The notes below the pieces were generated by a model. The model made no database searches, was not told the origin of the DNA, and worked only from the letters and a program-made list of their open reading frames with translations. Made by a program: the position numbers and the translations under genes. A stretch of 64,000 nt of DNA from Pseudarthrobacter oxydans (lineage in GTDB: Bacteria; Actinomycetota; Actinomycetes; Actinomycetales; Micrococcaceae), in assembly GCF_034258515.1 (NCBI RefSeq), contig NZ_CP139438.1, positions 2,108,001 through 2,172,000 on the forward strand. Direction: 5' to 3'. Positions 51,750 through 62,522 of this stretch are shown one piece after another; position 1 is the first letter of the stretch, and each line of letters opens with the position of its first letter.

Positions 51750-53774
51750 GTGGCAAATCCAGCAAGTTACCGGCCCAAGACGGGGGAGATTCCCACCAAC
51801 CCGGGGGTGTACCGCTTCCGTGATGCGCACGGCCGCGTCATCTATGTCGGCAAGGCCAAGAGCCTCCGTTCCCGCCTGAACTCCTACTTTGCCAACCCTG
51901 CCGGCCTGCTGCCCAAGACCTACGCCATGGTCCACGCCGCCAGCAGCGTCGAGTGGACGGTGGTGGGCAGCGAACTCGAGTCGCTGCAGCTGGAATACAC
52001 CTGGATCAAGGAATTCAAGCCGCGGTTCAACGTGGTGTTCCGTGACGATAAGACCTACCCCTACCTGGCCGTCACTGTCGGCGAGAAGTACCCGCGCGTG
52101 CAGGTGATGCGCGGCGACAAGCGAAAGGGCACCCGCTACTTCGGCCCCTACACGGCAGGCGCCATCCGGGAGACCATGGATACCCTGTTGCGAGTCTTTC
52201 CGGTCCGCAGCTGCAGCGCCGGGGTGTTCAAGCGCGCCGAGGCCAGCGGCCGGCCCTGCCTCCTGGGCTATATCGATAAATGCTCTGCCCCATGCGTGGG
52301 AAGGATCTCCCCGGAAGACCACCGGGCACTCGCTGAGGACTTCTGCGCCTTTATGGGCGGCGAGGCCAAGCGCTTCATCGCGAAGCTGGAAAAGCAGATG
52401 GCGGAAGCAGTAGCCGAACTTGACTACGAGCGTGCTGCCCGGGTCCGCGATGACATCACCGCCTTGCGGAAAGTCTTTGAGCGCAACGCCGTGGTCCTCG
52501 CGGAGGACACCGACGCCGACATCTTCGCCCTGCACGAAGACGAACTGGAAGCTGCGGTCCAGGTTTTCCATGTCCGCGGCGGCCGCATCCGCGGCCAGCG
52601 TGGCTGGGTAGTTGAAAAGGTGGAGGATTCCACCACCCCGGACCTCGTGGAGCACCTCCTGCAACAGGTGTACGGCGAGGACGGCGATAGCCATGGCAGG
52701 CTGCCGCGCGAGGTCCTGGTGCCCGTCGCCCCCAGCAATACCGAGGAACTGGCGCTGTGGCTGGGCGGACTGCGCGGGGCAAAGGTTGATATCCGGGTCC
52801 CGCAGCGCGGGGACAAGGCCGCGTTGATGTCCACGGTGCGCGAAAATGCCGAGCACGCCCTGAAGCTTCACAAGACCCGGCGCGCGGGGGATCTCACCGT
52901 GAGGTCGCAGGCATTGCAGGAGCTCCAGGAGGCGCTGGACCTGCCGGTGCCGCTGCTGCGGATCGAGTGCTTCGACGTCTCGCACGTCCAGGGCACCAAC
53001 GTGGTGGCCTCCATGGTGGTGGTGGAGGACGGGCTGCCCAAGAAAGCGGACTACCGGAAATTCTCGGTCACCGGACCGGCAGCGGCGGACGACACCGCCG
53101 CGATGCATGACGTCCTCACCCGCCGGTTCCGCCACTACCTGCAGGACAAGTCCGCGCAGGTGGGTGAGGCTGCCCTGGCCGGCGTCCCGGCGGAGGCCGA
53201 AGAGGGGCTTGGACAGGAACAGGAAGCGCAGGCCGGCCTGCTGGATACCACCACGCCTGCACCGCGGGCCAGGTTCGCCTACCCGCCCAACCTGGTGGTG
53301 GTGGACGGCGGCAAGCCCCAGGTCAATGCTGCAGCCCGTGCCCTCGCCGATCTCGGCATTGACGACGTCTACGTGGTGGGCCTGGCCAAGCGGCTCGAGG
53401 AAGTGTGGCTGCCGGACAGCGACTTCCCGGTCATCCTCCCCAGGACGTCCCAGGGGCTGTACCTGCTGCAGCGGATCCGTGACGAAGCCCACCGCTTCGC
53501 CATTTCCTTCCACCGGCAAAAGCGGGGGAAGGCCATGACCGTGTCCGCCCTGGACGGCGTGCCGGGACTGGGTGCCTCCAAACGGAAAGCCCTGCTGGCC
53601 CACTTTGGTTCCGTGAAGGGCGTCAAGGCCGCCTCGGCGGCTGAGCTGTCCCAGGCGAAGGGCATCGGCCCTGCCCTTGCCGGCGCCATCGTGAACCACT
53701 TCGCGCCGGACGGACCGGAAGCTGCGGCTGTCCCTGCCATCAACATGACCACCGGCGAAATCATTGAAACTTAG
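51750..53774 (+). CDS. uvrC: Excinuclease ABC subunit C
   Basis: 674 residues. The N-terminal GIY-YIG nuclease ([20 protein letters not shown] at about 14-33) makes the 3' cut; a UVR domain (about 205-240) binds Uvr[20 protein letters not shown] near 408 is the RNase H-like nuclease for the 5' cut; a helix-hairpin-helix DNA-binding region ends the protein. An insertion near residues 465-505, rich in Ala/Glu/Gln, looks like a lineage-specific loop. GTG 51750 follows TAGACT (51738-51743) by 6 bases. Confidence 0.96.
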   Translation: MANPASYRPKTGEIPTNPGVYRFRDAHGRVIYVGKAKSLRSRLNSYFANPAGLLPKTYAMVHAASSVEWTVVGSELESLQLEYTWIKEFKPRFNVVFRDDKTYPYLAVTVGEKYPRVQVMRGDKRKGTRYFGPYTAGAIRETMDTLLRVFPVRSCSAGVFKRAEASGRPCLLGYIDKCSAPCVGRISPEDHRALAEDFCAFMGGEAKRFIAKLEKQMAEAVAELDYERAARVRDDITALRKVFERNAVVLAEDTDADIFALHEDELEAAVQVFHVRGGRIRGQRGWVVEKVEDSTTPDLVEHLLQQVYGEDGDSHGRLPREVLVPVAPSNTEELALWLGGLRGAKVDIRVPQRGDKAALMSTVRENAEHALKLHKTRRAGDLTVRSQALQELQEALDLPVPLLRIECFDVSHVQGTNVVASMVVVEDGLPKKADYRKFSVTGPAAADDTAAMHDVLTRRFRHYLQDKSAQVGEAALAGVPAEAEEGLGQEQEAQAGLLDTTTPAPRARFAYPPNLVVVDGGKPQVNAAARALADLGIDDVYVVGLAKRLEEVWLPDSDFPVILPRTSQGLYLLQRIRDEAHRFAISFHRQKRGKAMTVSALDGVPGLGASKRKALLAHFGSVKGVKAASAAELSQAKGIGPALAGAIVNHFAPDGPEAAAVPAINMTTGEIIET

Positions 53775-53864
53775 CGGAGTCCCCTGAAACTTGGCTAGGG
53801 TAATGAACGGGGTTTCCGCCAACGCGGCAGCCTGCAGGACAACAACAGGAACGGGGCGGACTTA

Positions 53865-54788
53865 ATGGCAGAGACGACGGCGGAATCCGGGGCCGGGGAG
53901 GACGGGCTGCAGCCCGTCAAGCCCCTCGAAGCGGAGCTGCTGGTGGTCACCGGAATGTCCGGAGCCGGGCGGAGCACGGCTGCCGATGCGCTGGAGGACC
54001 ACGGCTGGTATGTCGTGGAGAACCTTCCGCCGCAGATGCTCGGAACCTTGGCCGACCTTGTGTCCCACGCCCCGCAGTCCATTCCGCGGCTGGCGGTGGT
54101 CATCGACGTCCGCAGCAAGGGCCTGTTCGCCGACATCCGGGCCGCGCTGGGAGCATTGGCCTCCAGCGGAGTGGCTTTCCGGGTGCTCTTCCTGGACGCC
54201 AGCGACAACGTCCTGGTCAGGCGGTTCGAGCAGGGACGCCGGCCGCATCCGCTGCAGGGCGGCGGCCGCATCCTCGACGGCATTGCCGCCGAACGGGAGT
54301 TGCTCCAGGAACTGCGCGACAGCTCAGACGTCGTCCTGGACACCTCCGGCTACAACGTCCACGGCCTTGCCACCGCCATCACCGAACTCTTCAGTGAAAC
54401 GGGGCCCGTTGCCCTGCGGCTGAACGTCATGAGCTTCGGCTTCAAGTACGGCCTGCCCGTTGACGCCAACTACGTTGCGGACGTCCGGTTCATCCCCAAC
54501 CCGCACTGGGTGCCCCAGCTGCGCCCGCACACCGGGCTGGACAAGGATGTCAGCGACTACGTCCTGGAGGCGGAAGGGGTCAAGAACTTCGTGGACCGCT
54601 ACGTCATGGCCCTCGAGCCCGTCCTGGACGGTTACCGCCGCGAGAACAAGCACTACGCCACCATCGCCGTGGGCTGCACGGGCGGGAAGCACCGCTCAGT
54701 GGCCGTCGCCGTCGAGCTTTCCAAGAAACTGGCACAGTTCCCCAGAGTCACGGTGACCACCACGCACCGGGATCTGGGCCGGGAGTAA
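53865..54788 (+). CDS. rapZ: RNase adapter protein RapZ
   Basis: 307 residues of the RapZ/YvcJ family, with a P-loop near residue 30 ([17 protein letters not shown]) and a conserved C-terminal part ([17 protein letters not shown] near 274). In E. coli RapZ senses glucosamine-6-phosphate through its C-terminus and guides RNase E; the actinobacterial role is less clear. Its stop overlaps the yvcK start by one base (TAATG), and whiA follows in the conserved rapZ-yvcK-whiA cluster. Confidence 0.94.
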   Translation: MAETTAESGAGEDGLQPVKPLEAELLVVTGMSGAGRSTAADALEDHGWYVVENLPPQMLGTLADLVSHAPQSIPRLAVVIDVRSKGLFADIRAALGALASSGVAFRVLFLDASDNVLVRRFEQGRRPHPLQGGGRILDGIAAERELLQELRDSSDVVLDTSGYNVHGLATAITELFSETGPVALRLNVMSFGFKYGLPVDANYVADVRFIPNPHWVPQLRPHTGLDKDVSDYVLEAEGVKNFVDRYVMALEPVLDGYRRENKHYATIAVGCTGGKHRSVAVAVELSKKLAQFPRVTVTTTHRDLGRE

Positions 54789-55804
54789 TGTCGCTTTTCA
54801 CCGGGGCCCTGCCGCTGGTTCCGCCCGCCGGAGCAGCGGGCGGCCAGCAAAACAAAGGCCCCAAGGTAGTTGCCCTGGGCGGCGGCCACGGCCTGTCGGC
54901 GTCGCTGTCCGCGCTGCGCCTCCTCACTTCGGACCTGACGGCGGTGGTGACGGTAGCGGACGACGGCGGCTCGTCCGGGCGCCTGCGCGAGGAGTACGGT
55001 GTCCTGCCGCCGGGGGACCTGCGCATGGCGTTGGCCGCCCTGTGTGACGACACTGACTGGGGACGCACCTGGCGGGACGTCATGCAGCACCGGTTCCGTC
55101 CCGGCAAGGGCCCGGGCGGCTCCCTGGACGAACATGCCATGGGCAACCTGCTGATCGTCACCCTCTGGGAACTGCTGGGCGACGCCGTCGCCGGGCTCAA
55201 GTGGGCAGGCGCGCTCCTTGGAGCACGCGGCCAGGTCCTGCCCATGTCCACCGTGCCGCTCACCATCGAAGGTGACGTCCGGATCACCGCCCCTGACGGC
55301 GGCTCCGCCCTGCACACCATCCGGGGCCAGGCGCGCTGCGCGGTAGCGGGATCCCTGGAGGAGGTGCGGCTCCTGCCCGGAGCCGCCCCCGCCTGCGTTG
55401 AGGCACTTACTGCGATCGAGCTCGCGGACTGGGTCATCCTGGGGCCCGGCTCCTGGTACACCTCCGTGCTGCCGCACCTCCTCCTGCCCGAGATGCGGGA
55501 GGCACTGTGCCAGACGCCGGCGAAGCGCTGCCTCACCATGAACCTGGCCACGGATACCAAGGAAACGTCCGGCATGACCGCCGCGGACCACCTTGACGTG
55601 CTGCGAAGATATGCCCCCGGGTTCAGCGTGGACGTTGTCCTGGCAGATCCCGCCTCCGTCCCTGACCGGCAGGAGTTCGAGAAAGCCGCCGGGATGATCG
55701 GCGCCGAGGTGGTCTTGGGTAAAGTAGGGGCGTCGGGCCGCCGTCCCGTCCACGACCCCCTGCGTCTGGCGACGGCGTACCACGACGTTTTTGGGAACAG
55801 TTAG
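54788..55804 (+). CDS. yvcK: Gluconeogenesis factor YvcK family protein
   Basis: 338 residues of the YvcK/CofD-like family. VVALGGGHGLSASLSALR near residue 27 is the nucleotide-sugar binding loop and TVADDGGSSGRLREEYG near 57 a second conserved motif. In Bacillus and Mycobacterium YvcK binds UDP-GlcNAc and links carbon supply to cell-wall synthesis. The start overlaps rapZ by one base; whiA follows 9 bases later. The neighbourhood of sugar-phosphate enzymes downstream fits a carbon-control role. Confidence 0.94.
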   Translation: MSLFTGALPLVPPAGAAGGQQNKGPKVVALGGGHGLSASLSALRLLTSDLTAVVTVADDGGSSGRLREEYGVLPPGDLRMALAALCDDTDWGRTWRDVMQHRFRPGKGPGGSLDEHAMGNLLIVTLWELLGDAVAGLKWAGALLGARGQVLPMSTVPLTIEGDVRITAPDGGSALHTIRGQARCAVAGSLEEVRLLPGAAPACVEALTAIELADWVILGPGSWYTSVLPHLLLPEMREALCQTPAKRCLTMNLATDTKETSGMTAADHLDVLRRYAPGFSVDVVLADPASVPDRQEFEKAAGMIGAEVVLGKVGASGRRPVHDPLRLATAYHDVFGNS

Positions 55805-55813
55805 GAAGGTGCC

Positions 55814-56794
55814 ATGGCACTGACAGCATCGGTCAAAGAAGAACTGTCCCGTCTGGACATCAAAAAGTCATCAGTACGCAAGGCCGAGGTATCCGCCATG
55901 CTCCGCTTCGCGGGCGGGCTGCACATCATCTCCGGCCGGATCGTCATCGAGGCCGAGGTGGACCTGGCGTCCACCGCGCGGCGCCTCCGGGCAGCAATCG
56001 CCGAAGTGTACGGCCACCAGAGCGAAATCATCGTCGTTTCTGCCGGGGGACTGCGGCGCGCCAGCCGCTACGTGGTCCGGGTGGTGCGTGACGGCGAGGC
56101 GCTGGCCCGCCAGACAGGCCTCCTCGACGGCCGCGGCCGCCCCGTGCGCGGGCTGCCGTCCGCCGTCGTCAACGGCTCAGCGGCCGACGCCGAAGCGGTG
56201 TGGCGAGGGGCTTTCCTGGCGCACGGCTCGCTGACCGAGCCGGGGCGCTCATCGTCTCTGGAAGTTACCTGCCCCGGACCGGAATCGGCCCTGGCGCTCG
56301 TGGGGGCGGCGCGCCGGCTGGACATCCAGGCCAAGGCCCGCGAAGTCCGCGGCGTGGACCGGGTGGTCATCCGGGACGGCGACACCATTGCGGCGCTGCT
56401 GACCCGCATGGGTGCCCATGACGCCCTGATGGTGTGGGAGGAACGGCGGATGCGCAAGGAGGTGCGTGCCACCGCCAACCGCCTGGCCAACTTCGACGAC
56501 GCCAACCTGCGCCGCTCCGCCCAGGCCGCCGTGGCAGCAGGGGCGCGCGTGGACCGGGCCCTGGAAATCCTCGGCGACGACGTGCCGGACCACCTGAAGT
56601 ACGCCGGCGAACTGCGGGTGGCGCACAAGCAGGCCAGCCTGGACGAGCTCGGCCGCCTGGCGGACCCGGTGATGACCAAGGACGCGATTGCCGGAAGGAT
56701 CCGCCGGTTGCTGGCCATGGCGGACAAACGTGCGCTGGACCTGGGCATCCCCGGGACGGACGCCAATGTGACGCCTGAAATGCTGGACGAGTGA
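55814..56794 (+). CDS. whiA: Sporulation regulator-type DNA-binding protein WhiA
   Basis: 326 residues: an N-terminal homing-endonuclease-like domain and a C-terminal helix-turn-helix ([20 protein letters not shown] near residue 278). WhiA binds DNA in sporulating actinobacteria and is also conserved in those that do not sporulate, where it affects division and chromosome segregation. GGAAGG lies 5 bases before the ATG. It closes the conserved rapZ-yvcK-whiA operon. Confidence 0.94.
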   Translation: MALTASVKEELSRLDIKKSSVRKAEVSAMLRFAGGLHIISGRIVIEAEVDLASTARRLRAAIAEVYGHQSEIIVVSAGGLRRASRYVVRVVRDGEALARQTGLLDGRGRPVRGLPSAVVNGSAADAEAVWRGAFLAHGSLTEPGRSSSLEVTCPGPESALALVGAARRLDIQAKAREVRGVDRVVIRDGDTIAALLTRMGAHDALMVWEERRMRKEVRATANRLANFDDANLRRSAQAAVAAGARVDRALEILGDDVPDHLKYAGELRVAHKQASLDELGRLADPVMTKDAIAGRIRRLLAMADKRALDLGIPGTDANVTPEMLDE

Positions 56795-56840
56795 CAGCCC
56801 CATAGAATCAAAAAGATTCCGGGCGCCAGCCGCCCGGATG

Positions 56841-56846
56841 CATAAT
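56841..56846 (+). promoter_or_regulatory. Candidate -10 element of the superoxide dismutase gene
   Basis: CATAAT preceded by TG, about 50 bases before the GTG. No clear -35. An inverted repeat, GAATC-AAAAA-GATTC, lies upstream at about 56803-56819. Weak evidence. Confidence 0.35.
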
Positions 56847-56893
56847 CCGAGAGTTACCAACCGGACCGAATGTCCACGATATTGGAGGATTTT

Positions 56894-57520
56894 GTGACCG
56901 AGTACGTATTGCCCGAACTCAGCTACGATTACGCCGCCCTGGAGCCGCACATTTCCGCGCGGATCATGGAGCTGCACCACAGCAAGCACCACGCAGCCTA
57001 CGTGGCCGGCGCCAACAACGCCCTGGCCCAGCTGGCCGAAGCCCGGGAGAAGGGCGACTTCGCCAACATCAACCGGCTCTCCAAGGACCTCGCCTTCCAC
57101 ACCGGCGGCCACGTCAACCACTCCGTCTTCTGGAACAACCTCTCCCCGGACGGCGGCGACAAGCCCGAGGGTGAACTCGCTGCGGCCATCGATGACGCGT
57201 TCGGCTCGTTCGACGCGTTCCGCGCGCAGTTCTCCGCTGCGGCACTGGGCCTGCAGGGCTCCGGCTGGGGTTTCCTCGCCTACGAGCCCATCGGCGGCAA
57301 CCTGGTCATCGAGCAGCTGTACGACCAGCAGGGCAACGTTGCGCTCGGCACCACCCCGCTGCTGATGCTGGACATGTGGGAGCACGCCTTCTACCTGGAC
57401 TACGTCAACGTAAAGGCCGACTACGTCAAGGCGTTCTGGAACATCGTGAACTGGGCCGACGTCGCCAAGCGGTTTGAGGCTGCGCGCACCAACGCCACGG
57501 GGCTCATCACCCTCCCGTAG
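56894..57520 (+). CDS. sodA: Superoxide dismutase, Mn/Fe type
   Basis: 208 residues. Metal ligands are visible: His in [12 protein letters not shown] near residue 26, His in [10 protein letters not shown] near 75, Asp and His in [13 protein letters not shown] near 165. Length and motifs fit the cytoplasmic Mn or Fe enzyme that disproportionates superoxide. GTG 56894 has GGAGG 5 bases upstream, a better start than the ATG at 56870, which adds 8 residues without similarity. A strong terminator follows. Confidence 0.95.
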   Translation: MTEYVLPELSYDYAALEPHISARIMELHHSKHHAAYVAGANNALAQLAEAREKGDFANINRLSKDLAFHTGGHVNHSVFWNNLSPDGGDKPEGELAAAIDDAFGSFDAFRAQFSAAALGLQGSGWGFLAYEPIGGNLVIEQLYDQQGNVALGTTPLLMLDMWEHAFYLDYVNVKADYVKAFWNIVNWADVAKRFEAARTNATGLITLP

Positions 57521-57586
57521 TGAACACCGCCGCACCGCGGTGTAACAAACTTCACATTTCGGACATATGACGGCTGGGATGTGGAC

Positions 57587-57616
57587 GGTCCGCCCCCGCA
57601 CTTGCGGGGGCGGACC
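57587..57616 (+). terminator. Terminator of sodA
   Basis: Perfect 13-base-pair stem (57587-57599 with 57604-57616) with the loop ACTT, 66 bases after the stop. No long T-run, but the stem is very stable. Confidence 0.72.
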
Positions 57617-57640
57617 CAGTTAAACGTAAGATAGGTCACG

Positions 57641-57657
57641 GAAGGCGGTTAGCCTTC
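57641..57657. repeat. Inverted repeat upstream of gap
   Basis: GAAGGC-GGTTA-GCCTTC, 9 bases after a possible -10 (TAAGAT at 57627-57632). It may be an operator for the glycolytic operon. The 262 bases between sodA and gap hold this, the terminator and no gene. Confidence 0.35.
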
Positions 57658-57665
57658 AGCAATGA

Positions 57666-58793
<1,128 letters not shown>

Positions 58794-58803
58794 GGTTAGA
58801 CAC

Positions 58804-60030
58804 ATGACATCTCACACCCTCAACGAACTGATCGCTGAAGGTGTCCGCGGGCGGTACATTCTGGTTCGAAGTGACCTGAATGTGCCGCTCGACGGCTCTA
58901 CAGTCACTGATGATGGCCGCATCAAGGCCTCCCTGCCAGTGCTGTCAAAGCTCACGGACGCCGGTGCCCGCGTGCTGGTAACAGCCCACCTCGGACGCCC
59001 CAAGGGCGCTCCTGAGGACAAGTACTCCCTTCGCCCCGCAGTAGCCCGCCTGGCGGAGCTGGCCGGCTTCAAAGCCACCCTTGCCGCGGACACCGTGGGC
59101 AGTGCCGCCAAGGAAGCAGCAGCCTCCCTGCAGGACGGCGAAGTGCTTGTCCTGGAGAACGTCCGCTTCGATGCCCGCGAAACCAGCAAGGACGACGCCG
59201 AGCGCGGCGCCTTCGCTGACGAGCTGGTTGCCCTGACTGGCGGCAACGGCGCCTATGTGGACGATGCCTTCGGAGCGGTGCACCGCAAGCACGCCAGCGT
59301 GTACGACGTCGCCACCCGGCTTCCGTCCTACCTTGGCGACCTCGTGCACACCGAGGTGGAGGTCCTGCGCAAGCTGACGGCCGACACGCAGCGCCCCTAT
59401 GTGGTGGTGCTCGGCGGTTCCAAGGTCTCCGACAAGCTGGCAGTCATCGAAAACCTGCTGGGCAAGGCCGACACCATCCTGGTGGGCGGCGGAATGCTGT
59501 TCACGTTCCTCGCCGCGGCCGGGCACAAGGTCGCCTCCAGCCTGCTCGAGGAAGACCAGATCCCGGTGGTCCAGGACTACCTCAAGCGTGCGGCAGGCGC
59601 CGGCACCGAATTCGTGGTGCCTACGGACGTCGTGGTTGCGGAGAAGTTCGCCGCCGATGCCGCGCATGAGACTGTCCCCGCGGACAACATCGAAGGCAGC
59701 AGCTTCGGTGCCCAGGGCATCGGCCTGGACATCGGCCCCGAGTCCGCCGCAGCATTTGCCGAGCGGATCAAGGGCGCCAAGACGGTCTTTTGGAACGGTC
59801 CGATGGGGGTCTTCGAGTTCGAAGCTTTCTCCGCCGGGACGCGTGCCATCGCCCAGGCCCTGACTGAGACCGAAGCGTTCACCGTGGTGGGCGGCGGCGA
59901 CTCTGCTGCGGCCGTACGCACGCTTGGCTTCGCTGACGACCAGTTCGGACACATCTCCACTGGTGGAGGCGCAAGCCTGGAATACCTCGAAGGCAAGGAA
60001 CTCCCGGGGCTCAGCGTCCTCGACCGCTAA
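58804..60030 (+). CDS. pgk: Phosphoglycerate kinase
   Basis: 408 residues, full length. [10 protein letters not shown] near residue 20, TAHLGRPKG near 58, VLENVRFD near 117 and the glycine-rich [12 protein letters not shown] near 365 (nucleotide hinge) are visible. ATP is made from 1,3-bisphosphoglycerate. ATG 58804 was chosen because the ATG lies 7 bases after TAGGGT (58791-58796), which starts within the gap stop; an internal promoter is possible besides co-transcription with gap. A stable hairpin and tpiA follow. Confidence 0.96.
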   Translation: MTSHTLNELIAEGVRGRYILVRSDLNVPLDGSTVTDDGRIKASLPVLSKLTDAGARVLVTAHLGRPKGAPEDKYSLRPAVARLAELAGFKATLAADTVGSAAKEAAASLQDGEVLVLENVRFDARETSKDDAERGAFADELVALTGGNGAYVDDAFGAVHRKHASVYDVATRLPSYLGDLVHTEVEVLRKLTADTQRPYVVVLGGSKVSDKLAVIENLLGKADTILVGGGMLFTFLAAAGHKVASSLLEEDQIPVVQDYLKRAAGAGTEFVVPTDVVVAEKFAADAAHETVPADNIEGSSFGAQGIGLDIGPESAAAFAERIKGAKTVFWNGPMGVFEFEAFSAGTRAIAQALTETEAFTVVGGGDSAAAVRTLGFADDQFGHISTGGGASLEYLEGKELPGLSVLDR

Positions 60031-60059
60031 CGCCTTTCCGGCAGCAGTACCTGTCCCTC

Positions 60060-60095
60060 CGGCCGGCAGGTTGCCCCGCGGCAGCCTGCCGGCCG
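60060..60095 (+). terminator. Stable hairpin between pgk and tpiA
   Basis: 16-base-pair stem (60060-60075 with 60080-60095, one G-T pair) with the loop CCGC. A run of five T residues comes only 14 bases later. It may terminate some transcripts or protect the pgk message and tune tpiA expression; both genes are otherwise contiguous. Confidence 0.5.
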
Positions 60096-60125
60096 AACAC
60101 ATATCTAGAACTTTTTGGAGAATAC

Positions 60126-60941
60126 GTGACTACGTCAACGAACGGCGCTTTCGACCGCAAGCCCTTCATCGCGGGCAACTGGAAAATGAACATGGACCAC
60201 GTGCAGGGCATCACCCTCCTGCAGAAGCTCGCCTGGACCCTCTCGGACGCCAAGCACGACTACAGCCGGGTCGAAGTTGCCGTCTTCCCCCCGTTCACGG
60301 ATCTCCGCGGCGTCCAGACCCTTGTCCAGGGCGACGACCTGGACATTGCCTACGGCGGGCAGGACCTCTCCCAGTTCGATTCGGGAGCGTACACCGGAGA
60401 CATCTCGGGCCAGTTCCTTAACAAGCTGGGCTGCAAGTACGTCCTGGTGGGCCACAGCGAACGCCGCACCATCCACAACGAAACCGACGACGTCCTCAAC
60501 GCCAAGGTCAAGGCCGCCTTCAAGCACGGCATCACGCCCGTGCTCTGCGTCGGTGAAGGCCTGGAGATCCGCCAGGCCGGCACCCACGTCAGCCACACCC
60601 TGGAGCAGCTTCGGGCCGGCGTTGCCGGGCTTAGCGGCGAGCAGGCCGCCGACCTGGTCGTCGCCTACGAACCTGTCTGGGCCATCGGCACCGGCGAAGT
60701 AGCCGGCCCGGAGGACGCCCAGGAGATGTGCGCCGCCATCCGCGCTGAGCTCGGGACGCTGTTCGGCGCCGATGTTGCCGCCAGGACGCGGCTGCTCTAC
60801 GGCGGCTCGGTCAAGGCCAACAACGCCGCCGCAATCCTCAAGGAACGCGACGTGGACGGCCTGCTCGTGGGCGGGGCAAGCTTGGATCCTGCCGAGTTTG
60901 CTAATATTGTCAGGTTCGAGAGTCACTTGGTGACGGACTAG
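60126..60941 (+). CDS. tpiA: Triosephosphate isomerase
   Basis: 271 residues, the (beta/alpha)8 isomerase. AGNWKMN near residue 16 holds the catalytic lysine, GHSERR near 111 the histidine, and [12 protein letters not shown] near 180 the glutamate. It interconverts dihydroxyacetone phosphate and glyceraldehyde-3-phosphate. GTG 60126 has GGAG 5 bases upstream. Confidence 0.96.
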   Translation: MTTSTNGAFDRKPFIAGNWKMNMDHVQGITLLQKLAWTLSDAKHDYSRVEVAVFPPFTDLRGVQTLVQGDDLDIAYGGQDLSQFDSGAYTGDISGQFLNKLGCKYVLVGHSERRTIHNETDDVLNAKVKAAFKHGITPVLCVGEGLEIRQAGTHVSHTLEQLRAGVAGLSGEQAADLVVAYEPVWAIGTGEVAGPEDAQEMCAAIRAELGTLFGADVAARTRLLYGGSVKANNAAAILKERDVDGLLVGGASLDPAEFANIVRFESHLVTD

Positions 60942-60987
60942 TCCGTCCGCCCAACTCCCGCAATCCCCAACTTCCGGAAAGGCCGTC

Positions 60988-61245
60988 GTGGACGTTCTTC
61001 ATGTCATTCTGCAGATCCTCCTGGGCATCACCAGCCTCCTGCTGACGCTGCTCATCCTCCTTCACAAGGGCAGGGGCGGCGGGATGTCGGACATGTTCGG
61101 CGGCGGCATGAGCTCAGGCCTCAGCTCGTCGGGCGTCGCCGAACGCAACCTGAACAGGTTCACGGTGGTGCTTGGCGTGACGTGGGGCATCGTCATCATC
61201 GCGCTGGGACTGATCATGCGGTTCAGCGGCGGCGGGGACTCCTGA
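60988..61245 (+). CDS. secG: Preprotein translocase subunit SecG
   Basis: 85 residues with two transmembrane helices (about 3-25 and 55-78) flanking a glycine/serine-rich loop (MFGGGMSSGLSSSG), the SecG pattern. It is part of the SecYEG channel. GTG 60988 has GGAAAGG 5 bases upstream. It lies 46 bases after tpiA, probably in the same transcript, and is followed by a terminator. Confidence 0.92.
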   Translation: MDVLHVILQILLGITSLLLTLLILLHKGRGGGMSDMFGGGMSSGLSSSGVAERNLNRFTVVLGVTWGIVIIALGLIMRFSGGGDS

Positions 61246-61304
61246 CTACCTAATCAGCGAAAAGTGCCGTGGCGGAAACTGCCGCTGCACAGGTCTGCCA
61301 ACTA

Positions 61305-61337
61305 AACTGTGGCTGTCGGTTCCCGACAGCCACAGTT
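61305..61337 (+). terminator. Terminator of secG overlapping the rbpA promoter
   Basis: Perfect 15-base-pair stem with a 3-base loop, followed by CTGTTTA. The TAAACT at 61303-61308, a likely -10 of rbpA, lies in its first arm, and only 24 bases separate the stem from the rbpA ATG. Confidence 0.82.
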
Positions 61338-61361
61338 CTGTTTAAGCAGGCAGGAGTCCCG

Positions 61362-61751
61362 ATGATTCATCCGTCGTCAGGCTTCCGGGGCACCCGCGCG
61401 GGCGTCACGGAAGGAACGGGTTTCAGCTTCGAGTCGGAGGACCATGGGAAGCCGTTGCCGCGCATCCGGGTCTCGTACTGGTGCGCGAAGGGCCACGAAA
61501 CCACCCCGGTATTCCTCAAACTCCCCGAGGACCAGATTCCGCTCGTCTGGGACTGCCGGAAGTGCGGCGGCCCGGCATCCCGGGATGGCGAGGCAGCGGC
61601 CGCCGACGCCTTGGACGACGGCTATAAAAGCCACCTTGAGTACGTTAAAGAGCGGCGCTCCGACCAGGACGCCGAAGATGTCCTGGCCGGAGCGCTGGAA
61701 AAACTACGCGCCCGCGGCGTCCTTCCGGACGAGCTGCTGGGGGACACGTGA
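61362..61751 (+). CDS. rbpA: RNA polymerase-binding protein RbpA
   Basis: 129 residues. The N-terminal SGFRGTRAGV and the zinc-binding pattern WCAKGHETTPVF...WDCRKCGG (a Cys, a His and a CxxC), followed by a helical sigma-interaction region, are the RbpA hallmarks. It stabilises the RNA polymerase holoenzyme in actinobacteria. ATG 61362 has AGGAG 5 bases upstream. Its end overlaps the convergent pgl by 48 bases. Confidence 0.95.
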   Translation: MIHPSSGFRGTRAGVTEGTGFSFESEDHGKPLPRIRVSYWCAKGHETTPVFLKLPEDQIPLVWDCRKCGGPASRDGEAAAADALDDGYKSHLEYVKERRSDQDAEDVLAGALEKLRARGVLPDELLGDT

Positions 61752-62522
61752 GGCCGCGTTTTCGTCGATAAGCCACAGGGTCCGGGACGTCCCCCGTGGT
61801 CCTGCGGCCGGGACCTGGACGGGGTTGGCGCCTGCCAGTGCCAGACCCACGGCGCCGGCCTTGTCCTCGCCCGCCACCACCATCCACACCTCGGAGGCCG
61901 TATTAATGGCCGGCAGCGTCAGGGATACCCGCAGGGGCGGCGGTTTTGGCGAGTTCCTGACTCCCACCACAGTGCGTTCCTTTTCGCGGATGCCGGCCTG
62001 CTCCGGGAACAGCGACGCGACGTGCGCATCCGGACCGACGCCCAGCAGGACGACGTCCAGGCGCGGCAGCGCGGACGGCTCCTCCGGCCGGTCGTCGGAC
62101 ATGTCGGCAGCGTGCTCGGCGGCTGCAGCTTCCCGCAACCGCCGGGCGTAATCCTCGGCGGCTTCTTCCGGGGTGCCGAAGTCATCCGCGGACCCCGGTT
62201 CGTGGATCCGTTCAGGGTCCACGGGGATGTGCGACAGCAGGGCGTCGGACGCCTGCTTCGTATTCCGTTCCGGGTCCCCGGCGGGGAGGAAGCGCTCGTC
62301 GCCCCACCAGAAATTCACCTTTGACCAATCGACCGCCGGGGCAGCCGGGGAGTCAGCAACAGCCTTTAGCGTGCCGATACCCACGGTTCCCCCGGTCAGC
62401 ACCACGGTGGCCTCGCCGAACTTGTCCTGCACATCAACGAGCTTGGTGATCAGGCGGGCCGCGATCGCGGCCATCAGGACGGACGAATCAGGATGAATGC
62501 TTACTCTTGGGTCAACGCTCAC
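61704..62522 (-). CDS. pgl: 6-phosphogluconolactonase
   Basis: 272 residues. VLTGGTVGIGTLKAV near residue 41, WWGDERFLPAGDPERN near 72 and LLGVGPDAHVASLFP near 158 match the DevB-type lactonase family, which hydrolyses 6-phosphogluconolactone in the oxidative pentose phosphate pathway. The GTG start overlaps the end of opcA by 11 bases, so pgl is the last gene of the zwf-opcA-pgl operon. It is convergent with rbpA, overlapping by 48 bases. Confidence 0.93.
   Translation of the reverse strand: MSVDPRVSIHPDSSVLMAAIAARLITKLVDVQDKFGEATVVLTGGTVGIGTLKAVADSPAAPAVDWSKVNFWWGDERFLPAGDPERNTKQASDALLSHIPVDPERIHEPGSADDFGTPEEAAEDYARRLREAAAAEHAADMSDDRPEEPSALPRLDVVLLGVGPDAHVASLFPEQAGIREKERTVVGVRNSPKPPPLRVSLTLPAINTASEVWMVVAGEDKAGAVGLALAGANPVQVPAAGPRGTSRTLWLIDENAASRVPQQLVRKDAAGA

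Noticed and set aside
51642..53822. Open frame of 726 codons opposite uvrC
   Set aside because: No promoter, no ribosome binding site and no recognisable domain; uvrC on the other strand is complete. Antisense artefact.
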